This document shows positions 9,200 to 19,118 of a stretch of 64,000 nucleotides of DNA, piece after piece. The notes under the pieces were generated by a model. The model had not been told where the DNA came from. It ran no database searches and saw only the letters and a list, made by a program, of their open reading frames with translations. The stretch covers positions 248,001 through 312,000 of the forward strand of contig NZ_JASZYQ010000004.1 of the NCBI RefSeq assembly GCF_030316885.1, in the 5' to 3' direction. Each line of letters begins with the position of its first letter. Within the stretch, counting starts at the first letter, position 1. A program made the position numbers and the translations under genes. This DNA comes from Variovorax jilinensis. Its GTDB lineage: Bacteria > Pseudomonadota > Gammaproteobacteria > Burkholderiales > Burkholderiaceae_C.

Positions 9200-9222
9200 A
9201 AAGGGCCCGCGGGCCCTTTTCC
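9200..9222. terminator. Bidirectional terminator between the TerC operon and bepA
   Basis: The inverted repeat AAGGGCCCG / CGGGCCCTT (9201-9218) is followed by TTTT on the plus strand and by a T-rich run on the minus strand. It separates two convergent transcripts. Confidence 0.75.
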
Positions 9223-9248
9223 TTTGCACCGGCCGGTGCCTTCTTCCT

Positions 9249-10820
9249 TCAGCGGCTCTGCTGCTTCTGCTCGGCCAGCTGTTCCCTGAGCTGGGCTTCG
9301 ACCGCGCGGGCCCGCGTGTCGACGATCGAGGCCTCGTAGTGGTCGACCGGCGGCGCGCCGGCATCGCCCTGCATGCTCCTGCGCACCAGGTCCTGTGCCG
9401 CCTTGAAGCGGTCGCGCGCAGCCTGGAGATCGAGCGCCGCCACATTGGCCTCGGCATCGGCGCGCACGGCGCTGATCGCGTTGTTGTTCGCGCCATAGAG
9501 GTTGGCCAGCATGCGCCAGGCGCTGGCATCGCGCGGATGGGTCGCCACCCAGTCGCGCAGCACCGGAATCATCGGCGCCGGGTTGCGCGTGGCCACGGCG
9601 ACCTGGGCCGACAGCATCATCTCGGGCCTTTCCCTTGTCTTCGGATCGAGCAGCGCTGCGGCGGCCGGCGCGGAACCGGCCGCCAGCTCGATCTCGGCCG
9701 AGAGCAGGCGCGCCAGCCGCGACGCCGGCGCATCGCCCGCGGTGCGCACGACGAGCCGCTGCGCCAGCCCGCGCGCAGCCTTGAAGTCGCGCAGCTCGCT
9801 GGCCGACAGCGCCGCCGCGTAGAGCGTGCCGGCCTGCTGCGCGGGCGAGGTGCGCGCCATGTCGGTGCTGTTGGCCGAATCGACCCAGAGCCTCAGCACG
9901 TCGACACCGGGCCGCGTGAGCACGCGCGCGCGCGCCGAGATCATGGCCTGGTCCATCAGCAGCGGCACGCCGGTCGCGGTGCCGGGCTGGAGCTGGAAGC
10001 GCGACTGCATGTCGGCGATGCGCTCGGAGTTGAGCGGGTGGCTGCGCAGGTAGGGGTAGGAGCCGTTGTCGTTGAGGCGCGAGGCGTACTGCAGCTTCTC
10101 GAACATCGCGGCCGCGCCCTGCGGGGCATAGCCGGCCTGCGACATGACGCCGAAGCCGACGCGGTCGGCTTCGCGCTCCATGTCGCGCGAGAAGCTCAGC
10201 TGGTTCTGCATGAAAGCGGCCTGGCTGCCCATGATCACGGCCTGGCCGGCATCGCCGTTGCGGCTCTTGGAGGCGGCGATGACGCCGAGGATCAGGCCGG
10301 CCAGCATCAGCGGCAGCTGCTGGCTCTGCTTGGTCATCATCCGCGCGATGTGACGCTGAGTGACGTGCGAGAGCTCGTGGCCCAGCACGGTGGCGAGCTC
10401 GTCGCGGCTGCCGATGACCGCGATCAGGCCCAGGTTGAGGCCCAGGTAGCCGCCCGGCAGCGCGAAGGCGTTGATGTTGCGGTCGCGGCCCAGCAGGATG
10501 GTCCAGGCGAAGCGCTCGTCGAGCTCGGGCGTGAGCTCCCCGCGCACGCGCGCGGCGGCGAGCAGCCGCTGCCAGATGTCCTGCACGTACTCGACCAGCA
10601 CCGGGTCGTCGGTGTAGTCGGGGTCGCGGTAGAGCTCGCGCGCGATCTGGTCGCCGAGCGCGCGTTCGGCGCTGGCGGTCATCTCGCCGCCATCGCCCAT
10701 GCCGGGCAGCTGCTGGGCCTGGGCGCGCAGCGGCAGCGCCACCTGGGCGGCGATCAGCAGCCCCGTGCAGAGGCCGCGCAGCAGGCGGCGGAGGGGTTTT
10801 CTGGGAGTCAAGCGCGGCAT
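9249..10820 (-). CDS. bepA: Periplasmic M48 metalloprotease, BepA/YfgC-like, with TPR region
   Basis: The 523-residue exported protein carries a signal peptide (residues about 10-35), an M48 zinc protease domain with HELSH (His148, Glu149, His152) and the third ligand in EREAD (Glu215), and an alpha-helical TPR-like C-terminal half. BepA-type enzymes take part in quality control of outer-membrane proteins such as LptD. The ATG at 10820 gives a regular signal peptide ([19 protein letters not shown]). The longer frame would run into the moaC promoter region. It is divergent from moaC, with starts 54 bp apart. Confidence 0.88.
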   Translation of the reverse strand: MPRLTPRKPLRRLLRGLCTGLLIAAQVALPLRAQAQQLPGMGDGGEMTASAERALGDQIARELYRDPDYTDDPVLVEYVQDIWQRLLAAARVRGELTPELDERFAWTILLGRDRNINAFALPGGYLGLNLGLIAVIGSRDELATVLGHELSHVTQRHIARMMTKQSQQLPLMLAGLILGVIAASKSRNGDAGQAVIMGSQAAFMQNQLSFSRDMEREADRVGFGVMSQAGYAPQGAAAMFEKLQYASRLNDNGSYPYLRSHPLNSERIADMQSRFQLQPGTATGVPLLMDQAMISARARVLTRPGVDVLRLWVDSANSTDMARTSPAQQAGTLYAAALSASELRDFKAARGLAQRLVVRTAGDAPASRLARLLSAEIELAAGSAPAAAALLDPKTRERPEMMLSAQVAVATRNPAPMIPVLRDWVATHPRDASAWRMLANLYGANNNAISAVRADAEANVAALDLQAARDRFKAAQDLVRRSMQGDAGAPPVDHYEASIVDTRARAVEAQLREQLAEQKQQSR

Positions 10821-10874
10821 TCCTCGTCCATGGCTCAGCCCCGTATGATGCGGCACTCCGCGGAACGTTCACAG

Positions 10875-11354
10875 ATGAGTTCACTCACCCATTTCGATGC
10901 CCAGGGCCAGGCGCACATGGTCGATGTCGCGGCCAAGCCCGCCACCCACCGCGTGGCCGTGGCCACAGGCCGCATCGAGATGCTGGCCTCCACCCTGGCC
11001 CTGATCGAATCAGGCACCGCCAAGAAGGGCGACGTGCTCGGCATCGCACGCATCGCGGGCATCCAGGCGGCCAAGAAGACCAGCGACCTGATCCCCCTGT
11101 GCCATCCGCTGGCGCTGACCCGCGTGGCTGTGGCCTTCGCGCTGGTCGAGGGCGAGGTGCCCCAGGTGGCCTGCACCGCCACCGTCGAGACCGTCGGCCC
11201 GACCGGCGTCGAGATGGAGGCCCTGACGGCCGTGCAGGTGGCCCTTCTGACGATCTACGACATGTGCAAGGCGGTGGATCGGGGGATGCGGATCACCGAC
11301 GTGCGTGTGCTGGAGAAGCATGGGGGGAAGTCGGGGAGCTACGTAACGGTGTGA
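10875..11354 (+). CDS. moaC: Cyclic pyranopterin monophosphate synthase
   Basis: MoaC converts the product of MoaA into cyclic pyranopterin monophosphate in molybdenum cofactor synthesis. The 159-residue protein has all the usual blocks: [29 protein letters not shown], and a C-terminal block [18 protein letters not shown] with AVDRGM. The length matches the family. No other moa gene is in the window. An inverted-repeat terminator follows at 11404. Confidence 0.95.
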   Translation: MSSLTHFDAQGQAHMVDVAAKPATHRVAVATGRIEMLASTLALIESGTAKKGDVLGIARIAGIQAAKKTSDLIPLCHPLALTRVAVAFALVEGEVPQVACTATVETVGPTGVEMEALTAVQVALLTIYDMCKAVDRGMRITDVRVLEKHGGKSGSYVTV

Positions 11355-11403
11355 AAGGCCTGCGTCCGCCCGCGACGCATCCTTGCACGACGTCTCAAAG
11401 CCA

Positions 11404-11433
11404 AAGGGCGCGCCAAACAAACTGCGCGCCCTT
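11404..11433. terminator. Hairpin between moaC and pilY1
   Basis: A 10-bp perfect inverted repeat (AAGGGCGCGC / GCGCGCCCTT, 10-nt loop) lies between two convergent genes. The T-run is short, so intrinsic termination is likely but not certain. Confidence 0.55.
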
Positions 11434-11453
11434 GGTCATTTGAGATTGCCGAC

Positions 11454-14400
11454 TCAATCCACCGTCGGCACTTCACGCCAGTTGAGCATCCGCAGGCCCA
11501 GGGCGCCGGGGATCGTCACGCCGATGTTCTTCAGTCCGCCGGCCACGTCGCCGGCGACCAGTTTCACCTTGCCGTCCACGCTCAGGAACTTCAGGTCGGT
11601 CACGGCCGATGCACTGACATGGAAGGCCTCGCCGTCGATGAGCACGGTCTTGCCGGTCGCCAGGTCGAGCGCGTAAATCTGGCTCACGCCGCTCGGCGCA
11701 CAGGCATCGCCTTCGGTCTGCAGGCTCGCAAAGGCCACGATGCCGCTGTACGACGTGGGGTTGGAAACCAGCCGCAGGGCGGTCGTGCCGGCCTCGTCGT
11801 AGCCGAGGTTGGCGTACCAGCCCATGGAACTGGCTGGCAGCTGCCCCGCGCCCTGCTTCAGATTGTCGACCTCGGTGAGGTTGTCACGCGTGATGGGGAA
11901 GCTCACGCCCTCCGGCAAGGTGGTCGACTTGTTGAAGCCGCCCGATTCGCCGTTGCCATCCATCAGCGCGTAGAAGGTCTGCTCGTCGGTCAGCGCGAGG
12001 TCGTCCGTGTGCAGCAGCTTGCCGGTGCCGAACAGCACGAAGCGCTTCTTGCTCAGCGGCTGGACCTCGATCAGCGGCTGGGTCGTGATCGGCTGCACCA
12101 CGCCGTCCTTCGCCATGGTCGCGATCAGTTCAGGCGCCGGATAGTCGAGCGAACTCGACTTGGGCAGCGACAGGTCGAAGCGCCACAACTGGCCTTGCAG
12201 GTCGCCGGCATAGATGCTGTCGGCCGTGCCGTCGCTGAAGTCGACGATGAAGCCCGCCGCCTGCGCCATGCCGTCGGCGGCCGTCGGCGTGTCGATGCGC
12301 TGCAGCAGTGCGCCGGTATCGGGGTTGACGATGTACAGGTGGCCCTTGCCGTCGCTGCTGTTGTAGCCGGAGGTGAACACCACCACCCAGCCGTACTTCT
12401 TCGTCTTGACCACGACCGGGGCGCCATAGCTGTAGCCCATCGTCTCTTCGGTGAATTCCCACTTCACGTTCTTGGCCACGTCGGCTTCGGCGCCAGTCAT
12501 GGTGCTCGGGTCGGTGATGTCGAGCGCATAGAAGCCCTTGCCACCCTTGCCCAGGCCGCCGATCAGCAGCGTGCGCCAGTTGGAGCTTCCGGCAGTGCTT
12601 GTCGTCTTGAAGGTGCCGCCGGCCCAGTTCAGGTCGATGTCGAATGACAAGGGCGTGGCATCGACGTAGAAACGGTGGTTGTAGTCGGGGCTGCCGAGCT
12701 GGGCCAGCAGGCCGTCCTTGTCGGCCGCATCGGGCTTCGCGAACAGGAAGCTGGGCACATAGGCGAACAGTTCGGTGCCGCTGTCTGCGTCGTCCATCGT
12801 GCCCTTGAAGGCGTGCAGCATGCCGTCGTTGGCACCGACGAAGACCATGGTTGTCCTCGCCTTCCAAGTGTTCTTGAATGCCGCATAGCCGGGATTGATG
12901 GCTTCCGAAAGGCCCAGGAGGGGCGGCCCGACCGGGGTCACCTTGGAATTCACGATGTCGCCGAGCAACTGGGCGCGCAGGCGATAGGACTTCGAAGCGT
13001 CGGCCTCGGTTCTTTCGTCGGTCCGGCTGCCGCGCAGGTACTCGACGTACTTGGACGCGTCGTTGCCCGTGGTGTAGCTCGTATCGAGCGCCGACTGCTG
13101 CGCACCGGTGAGCGAGTCGTATCGGAAAGGCGCTCCGGCAGAGCCGTTCCAGGTAACGACGCGGCGCCCCGTATCCCAACCTTTTGCAACGACCTTGTTG
13201 TCCTTGTCGAGCGTGACCTTGAACTGGTTGCCCAGCGTCGTGTCGGTATTCCAGATCTGCGAGGAGAACGGGTCGCCCGCATCATTGAACTTGAGATTGT
13301 TGCCAGTGACCACACCGGTCCAGGCCACAGAGTCGTACTGCGACGCGTAGGACCACGCGCCCAGCGACGAAATCTGCACCGTGGAAAGAGAGAACGAGGT
13401 GGTGTAGTCCTTGATCTCGTTGGAGATCTTCTTGAAGGCCTCGGTCAGGCCCTTCACCATGGTGTCGGGACGACCCGCTTCGAAGTAGTTGTCAGGGCGA
13501 TCGCGCTCGGTGTTGCCGCTACCGACCTTCTCGCCGGAGGTCGACCACCATTTGGTCAGGATGTCCGCGGGCTTCATCGAGTAGGGGTCGATGTCTTCCG
13601 GAATGCGCATGCCGCCGTACTTGGCCGCAAGGTAGAACTGGTTGTTGGGTTCAAAGGCCCGTTCCAGCACGTCCACCCAGTAGGTGCGCACGGTCTGCTT
13701 GCCCTTGAGGTCGTCACGCAGGTCCCGGGTGTTGGCGTCGAAGGCCAGGCCCGCCATCATGGCCGTGTTGTCGTCGCAGCAGCCGCTCGAGACGTTGGTG
13801 CGCGTGCCGAGGTCCGCGCCCATACCCTGCAGGACGCCGACCTTGTTGGTCATGTCGACGGCGTTGACCCCCTTGTCGTCGACGATCTTCTGCGGCAGCC
13901 CGGCGGGTTCCTTCGTGAAGTTCGCATTGCCGGGAACGTTCTTGTCGGCATGGGTGTAGATGTCGCCGATGCCCAGCACGAAGTTGCGCTGGCAGGAATG
14001 CTGGATCGGATCGTCCCAGTTCCGGATAACCGGGAAACCGTCCAGGTACTTCCTGCGCGTATTGCGATCGGTGCCCGCCATGGACGACCATTCGGGCACG
14101 TTGCCGAGGTTGCGGTAGTACCGCAGTGCCGCGTAGTACATCTCGCTGACCGGGTCGTTGCCCTTGTAGTTGCCGGGCGTGATCTGGCCGAACTTGTTCA
14201 GGTAGTTCATCACGCCGCTGTTCGAGATCGTCAGCTTGGCATCCGGCCGCGAGGCTGCAGGTTCATCCGCATCGCTGGCATCGGCGGTGTCGGGATTCTG
14301 GATCTGAACGCCGGTCACCGGATCCCATTCGCCATGGGTGTTCTCGACGCTCGGCTTGTTCGGCACCGGGGACATCGGACCGACGAATTTCTGACGTGCC

Positions 14401-15623
14401 CGCAGGACGCCGCCGTCGCGGTACATGTTGTCGTCGTTGAGGTAGCCGAAGGCGCTGAAGCGCATGCGCTGCGAATACTCCTGGATCAGGCCTTCGGGCT
14501 TCCAGTGGTCCCCGTACTTCACACAGTTGGACTCGAGCAGACCCGGAACGCAGACCAGGTTGCTCATGACGTAGTCGTAATTGGTCGAATTGCCGATGTC
14601 GTCCGTGAAGGTCACGTAGTCGTTGCTGCCGGGCCTTCTCCACGCAAACCGCATGTCGGCGCCGCCGCCGGAGTCGTAGTGATCGATCTGGACAGTGAAG
14701 TTCGTTCCTGCCGTCAGGTCAGCGGTGCCGTAGTAGGCCGTCGCACCCTGGGCCTTCCATCCCGTTTCGCCGAACAGGCTCACGCCGTTGACGGTCAGGC
14801 GGACACCGTCGTCCCCCGTGACGCGGAAGCTGTACGTGCCCGTGACCGGTGCCACGTAGGTGCCGGTGTAGCGGGACGAGAAGTTCTGATTGACACCGGG
14901 AGCCGGACTCGCCTCGCCCCAACTGTGATCCGCGTTGTCGTTTTCGACGACGACCGGCGTGCCGGTCTGGTTGGGGAAGCTGTTGAAATACTCTGCCTTC
15001 ATCGACCCTGTCGAAGTCGACAGGCGCATGCCGAAGCCGCGGCCGTTGACCGACACGTTGAGCTTGCTGGCGTTGGTGAAAGGCGTGGCGCCTGCGATCT
15101 CGCTGTTCGGCACCGTTCGATCGGGGAAAAGGCCCTGTCCGGAATGCCAGCCCTTTTGAAGGACGGTTTCGGTCCTGACATCATCCTTGGTGGGGCCATC
15201 GATGATGCGGCGCCCGCCGGTCATTGCCCAGCGAAACGGGTCGATCGTGGCCGTAGCCGCCCAGTTCAGGAAGTTGCCGCTCCACTTGCCACCGCAGGTG
15301 TGGTCGGCGGTCTTCGAGACCGGCTCGAAGCGGCTGTTGGCCACCGGGTCCTTCACGACGTAGTCGTAGCACTTGTTCGGATCGAAATAGCCCAGGAACG
15401 TGCTGTTGCGCGAATAGTCGCCCACATGCGCCGTGCGCGATGCCGTGGGCCATTCCACCGACAGCGCGAGCGCCAGGTTGCCCGGCACCTGCGAGGTGGC
15501 GAACACCGGCTCGTCCGCCAGGTTGGTGGCTGCCATCGCGACGGTCTGCAGCGCCAGCAGGCCGCCGGCGGCGACCCAGGTGCGCGCGGTGCGTGCAAGG
15601 TTGCGCAAGTTGTTGTTGTTCAT
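11454..15623 (-). CDS. pilY1: Type IV pilus tip-associated adhesin PilY1/PilC with PA14 insertion
   Basis: This 1389-residue exported protein is last in the minor pilin operon. It has a signal peptide (to about residue 32, TVAMAA). A PA14-type carbohydrate-binding module spans about residues 208-340 (GTYSFRVTGDDGVRLTVNG). A central region follows, then a C-terminal PilC beta-propeller domain from about residue 926 (VFVGANDGMLHAFKG, SGYNSSDGKGHLYIVNPDTG). PilY1 proteins cap the pilus tip, act in adhesion and surface sensing, and antagonise retraction. The open frame runs 74 codons further upstream through pilX sequence, but MNNNNLRNLARTARTW gives the signal peptide. The gap to pilX is 19 bp. 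Confidence 0.9.
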   Translation of the reverse strand: MNNNNLRNLARTARTWVAAGGLLALQTVAMAATNLADEPVFATSQVPGNLALALSVEWPTASRTAHVGDYSRNSTFLGYFDPNKCYDYVVKDPVANSRFEPVSKTADHTCGGKWSGNFLNWAATATIDPFRWAMTGGRRIIDGPTKDDVRTETVLQKGWHSGQGLFPDRTVPNSEIAGATPFTNASKLNVSVNGRGFGMRLSTSTGSMKAEYFNSFPNQTGTPVVVENDNADHSWGEASPAPGVNQNFSSRYTGTYVAPVTGTYSFRVTGDDGVRLTVNGVSLFGETGWKAQGATAYYGTADLTAGTNFTVQIDHYDSGGGADMRFAWRRPGSNDYVTFTDDIGNSTNYDYVMSNLVCVPGLLESNCVKYGDHWKPEGLIQEYSQRMRFSAFGYLNDDNMYRDGGVLRARQKFVGPMSPVPNKPSVENTHGEWDPVTGVQIQNPDTADASDADEPAASRPDAKLTISNSGVMNYLNKFGQITPGNYKGNDPVSEMYYAALRYYRNLGNVPEWSSMAGTDRNTRRKYLDGFPVIRNWDDPIQHSCQRNFVLGIGDIYTHADKNVPGNANFTKEPAGLPQKIVDDKGVNAVDMTNKVGVLQGMGADLGTRTNVSSGCCDDNTAMMAGLAFDANTRDLRDDLKGKQTVRTYWVDVLERAFEPNNQFYLAAKYGGMRIPEDIDPYSMKPADILTKWWSTSGEKVGSGNTERDRPDNYFEAGRPDTMVKGLTEAFKKISNEIKDYTTSFSLSTVQISSLGAWSYASQYDSVAWTGVVTGNNLKFNDAGDPFSSQIWNTDTTLGNQFKVTLDKDNKVVAKGWDTGRRVVTWNGSAGAPFRYDSLTGAQQSALDTSYTTGNDASKYVEYLRGSRTDERTEADASKSYRLRAQLLGDIVNSKVTPVGPPLLGLSEAINPGYAAFKNTWKARTTMVFVGANDGMLHAFKGTMDDADSGTELFAYVPSFLFAKPDAADKDGLLAQLGSPDYNHRFYVDATPLSFDIDLNWAGGTFKTTSTAGSSNWRTLLIGGLGKGGKGFYALDITDPSTMTGAEADVAKNVKWEFTEETMGYSYGAPVVVKTKKYGWVVVFTSGYNSSDGKGHLYIVNPDTGALLQRIDTPTAADGMAQAAGFIVDFSDGTADSIYAGDLQGQLWRFDLSLPKSSSLDYPAPELIATMAKDGVVQPITTQPLIEVQPLSKKRFVLFGTGKLLHTDDLALTDEQTFYALMDGNGESGGFNKSTTLPEGVSFPITRDNLTEVDNLKQGAGQLPASSMGWYANLGYDEAGTTALRLVSNPTSYSGIVAFASLQTEGDACAPSGVSQIYALDLATGKTVLIDGEAFHVSASAVTDLKFLSVDGKVKLVAGDVAGGLKNIGVTIPGALGLRMLNWREVPTVD

Positions 15624-15642
15624 GGCGAGCCCGGCTTGTGGT

Positions 15643-16263
15643 TCAGTCTGGTTTGGCAAAGGAGGTCTGCAGGAAGACCTGCGTGTCCCGCGGGCCCGTG
15701 ACCCGCATGCTGAGGCGATACACGGAAGAAGGCGGCGGCGGAATGCGCGTCCCCATCTCCTGGCTGCTGCCGCCGCGTACTTCGCTGGCGGAGGGTGGAA
15801 ACACACAGCCCGCCTGGCCCAATGTGGCCGAGGTCGACGCGGCATTGCACAGCCGGTCGATCACGTAGCGGATCGTCACCTTGGCCGTGTCGTTGACGAT
15901 GTCGTTGGCCGAGGTGCCCACCGCATCGAACTTGCTGTTGCTCAGCAGTGCGAGGGGAACGCCGCGTTCGTTGGTCTCCAGCGTCACGGCGCTGTAGTTG
16001 TTGGTCTTCGAGTTCGCCGCCGATGCGGCCGCGTTCGCAAGGATGCCGGTGCCGTCGAACTGCGCCATCACCTTGGCGACCGCCTGCTCGCCCTGGTTGA
16101 CCAGGTCGCGCTTGAAGGCGATGTTGCCGGCGCTCGACAGCGAACTGTTCATCGAGCGCACCACCGCGACACCGCCGGCCAGCAGGATCACCAGCACGAT
16201 CAGGCAGAACAGCAGGACGATGCCGCGTTCGCGGCCTCGCGAGGCGAATTGACGAGACTTCAT
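15643..16263 (-). CDS. pilX: Minor pilin PilX-type
   Basis: This 206-residue protein begins with a basic stretch, then GIVLLFCLIVLVILLAGGVAVV (residues about 14-35). This is the PilX N-terminal membrane helix, which lacks the canonical cleaved G/F-T-L motif. Minor pilins PilV, PilW and PilX prime pilus assembly and carry PilY1 to the tip. The ATG at 16263 overlaps the pilW stop as ATGA, and pilY1 follows after 19 bp. Identification relies on position and the N-terminal helix, since the C-terminal part is variable. Confidence 0.82.
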   Translation of the reverse strand: MKSRQFASRGRERGIVLLFCLIVLVILLAGGVAVVRSMNSSLSSAGNIAFKRDLVNQGEQAVAKVMAQFDGTGILANAAASAANSKTNNYSAVTLETNERGVPLALLSNSKFDAVGTSANDIVNDTAKVTIRYVIDRLCNAASTSATLGQAGCVFPPSASEVRGGSSQEMGTRIPPPPSSVYRLSMRVTGPRDTQVFLQTSFAKPD

Positions 16264-17444
16264 GATGGGGGAAGCAACAGCATGTTGCGAAGAGGGATCG
16301 TGGTTTCGACGACGCGATGGCGGAAGTGCTTGCCCGTGTCATCGATCGGCACCGTGATGTGCAGGGCTTCGGCAAGGTCGCCGAACAGCACGATGCCTTC
16401 GGGAGAGATCGGTTCCTTTTCGAAGGTGCCGCTCCGAACGACCATTGCCACGCGCACCGCGATCACCTGGCGCATCTTGGCCGGCGACGCCATCATCTTG
16501 TCGATGGCATATTCGCCCGAGGGCGCGACCCAGGAGTCGAACACGCCGTCGCCGGTGGAGTCGATTCCGTACAGGGCGCGCATCTCGATCACGCCGTCGG
16601 ACACCATCTGCTGGTTCTTCTTGTCGAGATCGGCCACGGGATCCGCAACCGCACCCGAAGTCAGCATCAGGTCGTAGCTCACCAGCGCATGGCTCGTGTT
16701 GACGCTGAACATCTGGAACTGGACGTTGTTGGCGCCCGCCCGGCCCAGCGTGGTGAAGTAGGCACCGCCGCCGTCGATCAGGTCCGTCAACGAGTGCGCC
16801 TCGCTGCCGGTCGAGTAGTAGAGGCCACCCAGCGGCAGGGTTTCGTTGCCCACGGCATCGGCAAAGACGGCGCCGTCACCCTTGACCTGCTCGATCAGGC
16901 AATCCGCGACGCCTTCGCGGCTGATGATCCCGATGTCGCCCTCCGACAAGCCGATCGTGTTGCTCATGCGCAGGACGTTGTCCGCACCAGCGGACGAGCG
17001 GATCGGCCTGCCGATGTCACCCGATGCGGCATTGCCGCTCATCGCGATCACGACGTCGGAGCCTTCGGCGGGGCGATCGATCAGCAACGGGGCCAGTTGG
17101 AGCGTCTGAGGCACCGAGGCGAAGGGCGCGGGAAAGGCATCCGCGCGCGGCAGAATCTGTTTGCCGTTTCTGTCGACGATCAGCGTGCAGCCGAAGGCGC
17201 CAAGGTTCCAGGCCTGGGCGAAGCCCGAGCCCGCACTGCGAATGGCGCGGTCGAACACATAGGCCAGGTAGTTGCCGGACTGGTTGGCGTCATTGGTGCC
17301 GGTGGTGGTGCGCTTGTGCTGTTCGCCCATGACGACCACGCTGGTGACTGCGAGCGTGACGACCAGGCCAATGACCATTGCCACGAGCAACTCGACCAGC
17401 GTCAGGCCGCGCTGCGAAGCGAGATGAGGCATACGATTCTTCAT
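16260..17444 (-). CDS. pilW: Minor pilin PilW
   Basis: The 394-residue protein has a class III prepilin leader: SQRG followed by LTLVELLVAMVIGLVV, with cleavage after Gly13 and the conserved Glu at mature position 5 (Glu18). PilW is a minor pilin needed to initiate fibre assembly. The ATG at 17444 overlaps the pilV stop (ATGA), and its own stop overlaps the pilX start, so translation is coupled. The longer open frame upstream is read-through of pilV in another frame. Confidence 0.87.
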   Translation of the reverse strand: MKNRMPHLASQRGLTLVELLVAMVIGLVVTLAVTSVVVMGEQHKRTTTGTNDANQSGNYLAYVFDRAIRSAGSGFAQAWNLGAFGCTLIVDRNGKQILPRADAFPAPFASVPQTLQLAPLLIDRPAEGSDVVIAMSGNAASGDIGRPIRSSAGADNVLRMSNTIGLSEGDIGIISREGVADCLIEQVKGDGAVFADAVGNETLPLGGLYYSTGSEAHSLTDLIDGGGAYFTTLGRAGANNVQFQMFSVNTSHALVSYDLMLTSGAVADPVADLDKKNQQMVSDGVIEMRALYGIDSTGDGVFDSWVAPSGEYAIDKMMASPAKMRQVIAVRVAMVVRSGTFEKEPISPEGIVLFGDLAEALHITVPIDDTGKHFRHRVVETTIPLRNMLLLPPS

Positions 17445-17845
17445 GGCAGCACCACCCGCGTGGTCAGTTGGCTTTCCTTGCCGTCCTGGTTCGGCGCCGA
17501 CCACTTGATCTCGATGTCAGCCTGTTTTCCAGTCACCGTGATCGTCGGATTTCCACTGGGCAGCCCGCCAGTCTTGGGGTCCTTGACGCGGTCCTCCCAA
17601 GGTTTCGTGATGTCTTCGTCCAACGACACCGTCTTGTGCAGCCACATCTGCGTCACGATTTCGTTGGCGAGCAGCGCCGCGCGGTTCCGGTCTTCGGCAT
17701 CGACGGACAGGCTCACGGCGCGCGCCTGCAAACCAATGAGCCCGAGGATGCCCAAGGAGAAGAGCAGGACCGATATGAGCACCTCGATCATTGCCACGCC
17801 ACGCTGGCCGCTTGCGGGCATGCCTGATTGCTGAGTCTTGTTCAT
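17441..17845 (-). CDS. pilV: Minor pilin PilV
   Basis: This 134-residue protein has prepilin leader SGQRG followed by VAMIEVLISVLLFSLGILGL, with cleavage after Gly16 and mature Glu5 (Glu21). The length and I-E-V-L-I-S pattern are typical of PilV. It is linked to fimT and pilW by ATGA overlaps on both sides, so the stoichiometry of the minor pilins is probably set by translational coupling. Confidence 0.86.
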   Translation of the reverse strand: MNKTQQSGMPASGQRGVAMIEVLISVLLFSLGILGLIGLQARAVSLSVDAEDRNRAALLANEIVTQMWLHKTVSLDEDITKPWEDRVKDPKTGGLPSGNPTITVTGKQADIEIKWSAPNQDGKESQLTTRVVLP

Positions 17846-18471
17846 GGGGGGCACCCATCCGAAAACTTGGTGATGTCCTTGTTCGGATCGCACATGCGAA
17901 CCTGGCCACCCGGAGACACGATGACGCGCATCTTGCGATCGGCGTCGCTGTCGAGCGAGATGTTGTAGGTGCGAGGCGTGTCGATGGCGCAGGTCTCGCC
18001 GCCGGTCACGTCCGTGAGGGTCTGGGCCTCGTTGGCGATCAGCCTGCCGACCGAGTTGAAGCAGATGGCGCCCGGGCCGCTGATCTTCACGCCCGAGGCG
18101 ACATCGGTGAGCACGCCGGCCTCGACGAAGCCGTCGCTGCTGTCGTCGGCGCCCATGGAAGGCAGCGCGAAGATCACCCAATGGTTGCCGTCGGCCTTGG
18201 CGTCGGCCGCGGTAGCCGTGGGGCCGAGCTTGCTGTCGGTGAGCGAGAACACAACCTGCCGGCTGCGGCGCAGCGATTCGTTCTGTGCCACCCGCAAACC
18301 GTTCTGCAGGCCCTCGGCGACCGTCCGGATCTTCGCGTTGCGGACCCAGGCGAACAGCGAGGGCGCCGCGACCGCCATCAACAGGCTCAAGAGAGCGATG
18401 GTAACCATCAGTTCAACGATGGTGAAGCCGCGGACTCTGCGCCGCCTTGATGAACGGGGCTGGGTCAGCAC
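17842..18471 (-). CDS. fimT: GspH/FimT family minor pilin
   Basis: Starting from the GTG at 18471 the protein has 209 residues, with an arginine-rich leader ending VRG and a membrane helix FTIVELMVTIALLSLLMAV (mature Glu5). A GspH/FimT-like globular domain follows. An ATG at 18507 is in frame but would overlap pilE by over 40 nt, whereas the GTG overlaps it by only 7 nt. FimT/FimU is the minor pilin linking the tip complex to the major pilin. It is second in the operon, after pilE. Confidence 0.82.
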   Translation of the reverse strand: MLTQPRSSRRRRVRGFTIVELMVTIALLSLLMAVAAPSLFAWVRNAKIRTVAEGLQNGLRVAQNESLRRSRQVVFSLTDSKLGPTATAADAKADGNHWVIFALPSMGADDSSDGFVEAGVLTDVASGVKISGPGAICFNSVGRLIANEAQTLTDVTGGETCAIDTPRTYNISLDSDADRKMRVIVSPGGQVRMCDPNKDITKFSDGCPP

Positions 18472-18944
18472 GCCTGCCCCTTCTTGATGATCCAGGAAGT
18501 TGCGCATTCGCTGGTCCAGCCCGACCCGTTGGGCACGCCCTTGGTCGCGCGGACGTTGCTCTGGTCGATCGTGTAGGAAGCACCCGCCACTGGCCCGCTG
18601 CCGGCTGCGGTGATCGTGTATGTGGTGTCGCCCAGCGCCTCATCGCCATCGCAGCTCAGCACGAAATTGCCGAAGGTGCGCTTGGCAGCAGCGAGATCAG
18701 TGGAACAGGCCGGGACGAAGGTTCCGACCTTCTTGTAGGTGCGGTTGTCCTGGAAGTGCCGCTCCATGTCGGCGCGCATGACGGACAAGGCATTCGTTGC
18801 CTCGACGACCTGGCCTCGTCGCACGTAGTCGCTGTAGCTCGGGATTGCGACAGCCGCGAGGATCGCAATGATGGACACCGCGACCATCAGTTCGACCAAC
18901 GTGAAACCGCTTGTATGACGGCGCTGAGATCTGTTCTTTTGCAC
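18465..18944 (-). CDS. pilE: Type IV pilin PilE
   Basis: This 159-residue pilin has leader MQKNRSQRRHTSG, a cleavage site before FTLVELMVAVSIIAILAAVAIP (mature Glu5), and a C-terminal cysteine pair (SECATSWI and GQAC) that likely forms the D-region disulphide. The start codon is GTG at 18944, preceded by AAAGGG. It heads the minor pilin operon fimT-pilV-pilW-pilX-pilY1, as PilE does in other betaproteobacteria and Pseudomonas. The 174-bp gap upstream should hold the operon promoter, but I could not place it. Confidence 0.85.
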   Translation of the reverse strand: MQKNRSQRRHTSGFTLVELMVAVSIIAILAAVAIPSYSDYVRRGQVVEATNALSVMRADMERHFQDNRTYKKVGTFVPACSTDLAAAKRTFGNFVLSCDGDEALGDTTYTITAAGSGPVAGASYTIDQSNVRATKGVPNGSGWTSECATSWIIKKGQAC

Positions 18945-19118
18945 TTCGATGCCCTTTAGTCCTACCAGTGGACGTCACAAATTGTCACCGCCGTGCGCCA
19001 AAAGTGGTAACCGCTCGTCAGCGACGCCAACCCTTTCGTCGGTGCTCGGCTCTCAATATGAGCAGTTTTCCATGCATGGGCTACTTCTTTAGATTTCGCC
19101 CCAGCAGCTCATGGCCTG

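Noticed and set aside
12675..15701. A 1008-residue plus-strand open frame opposite pilY1
   Set aside because: Antisense of a clear PilY1 gene, with no recognisable protein features.
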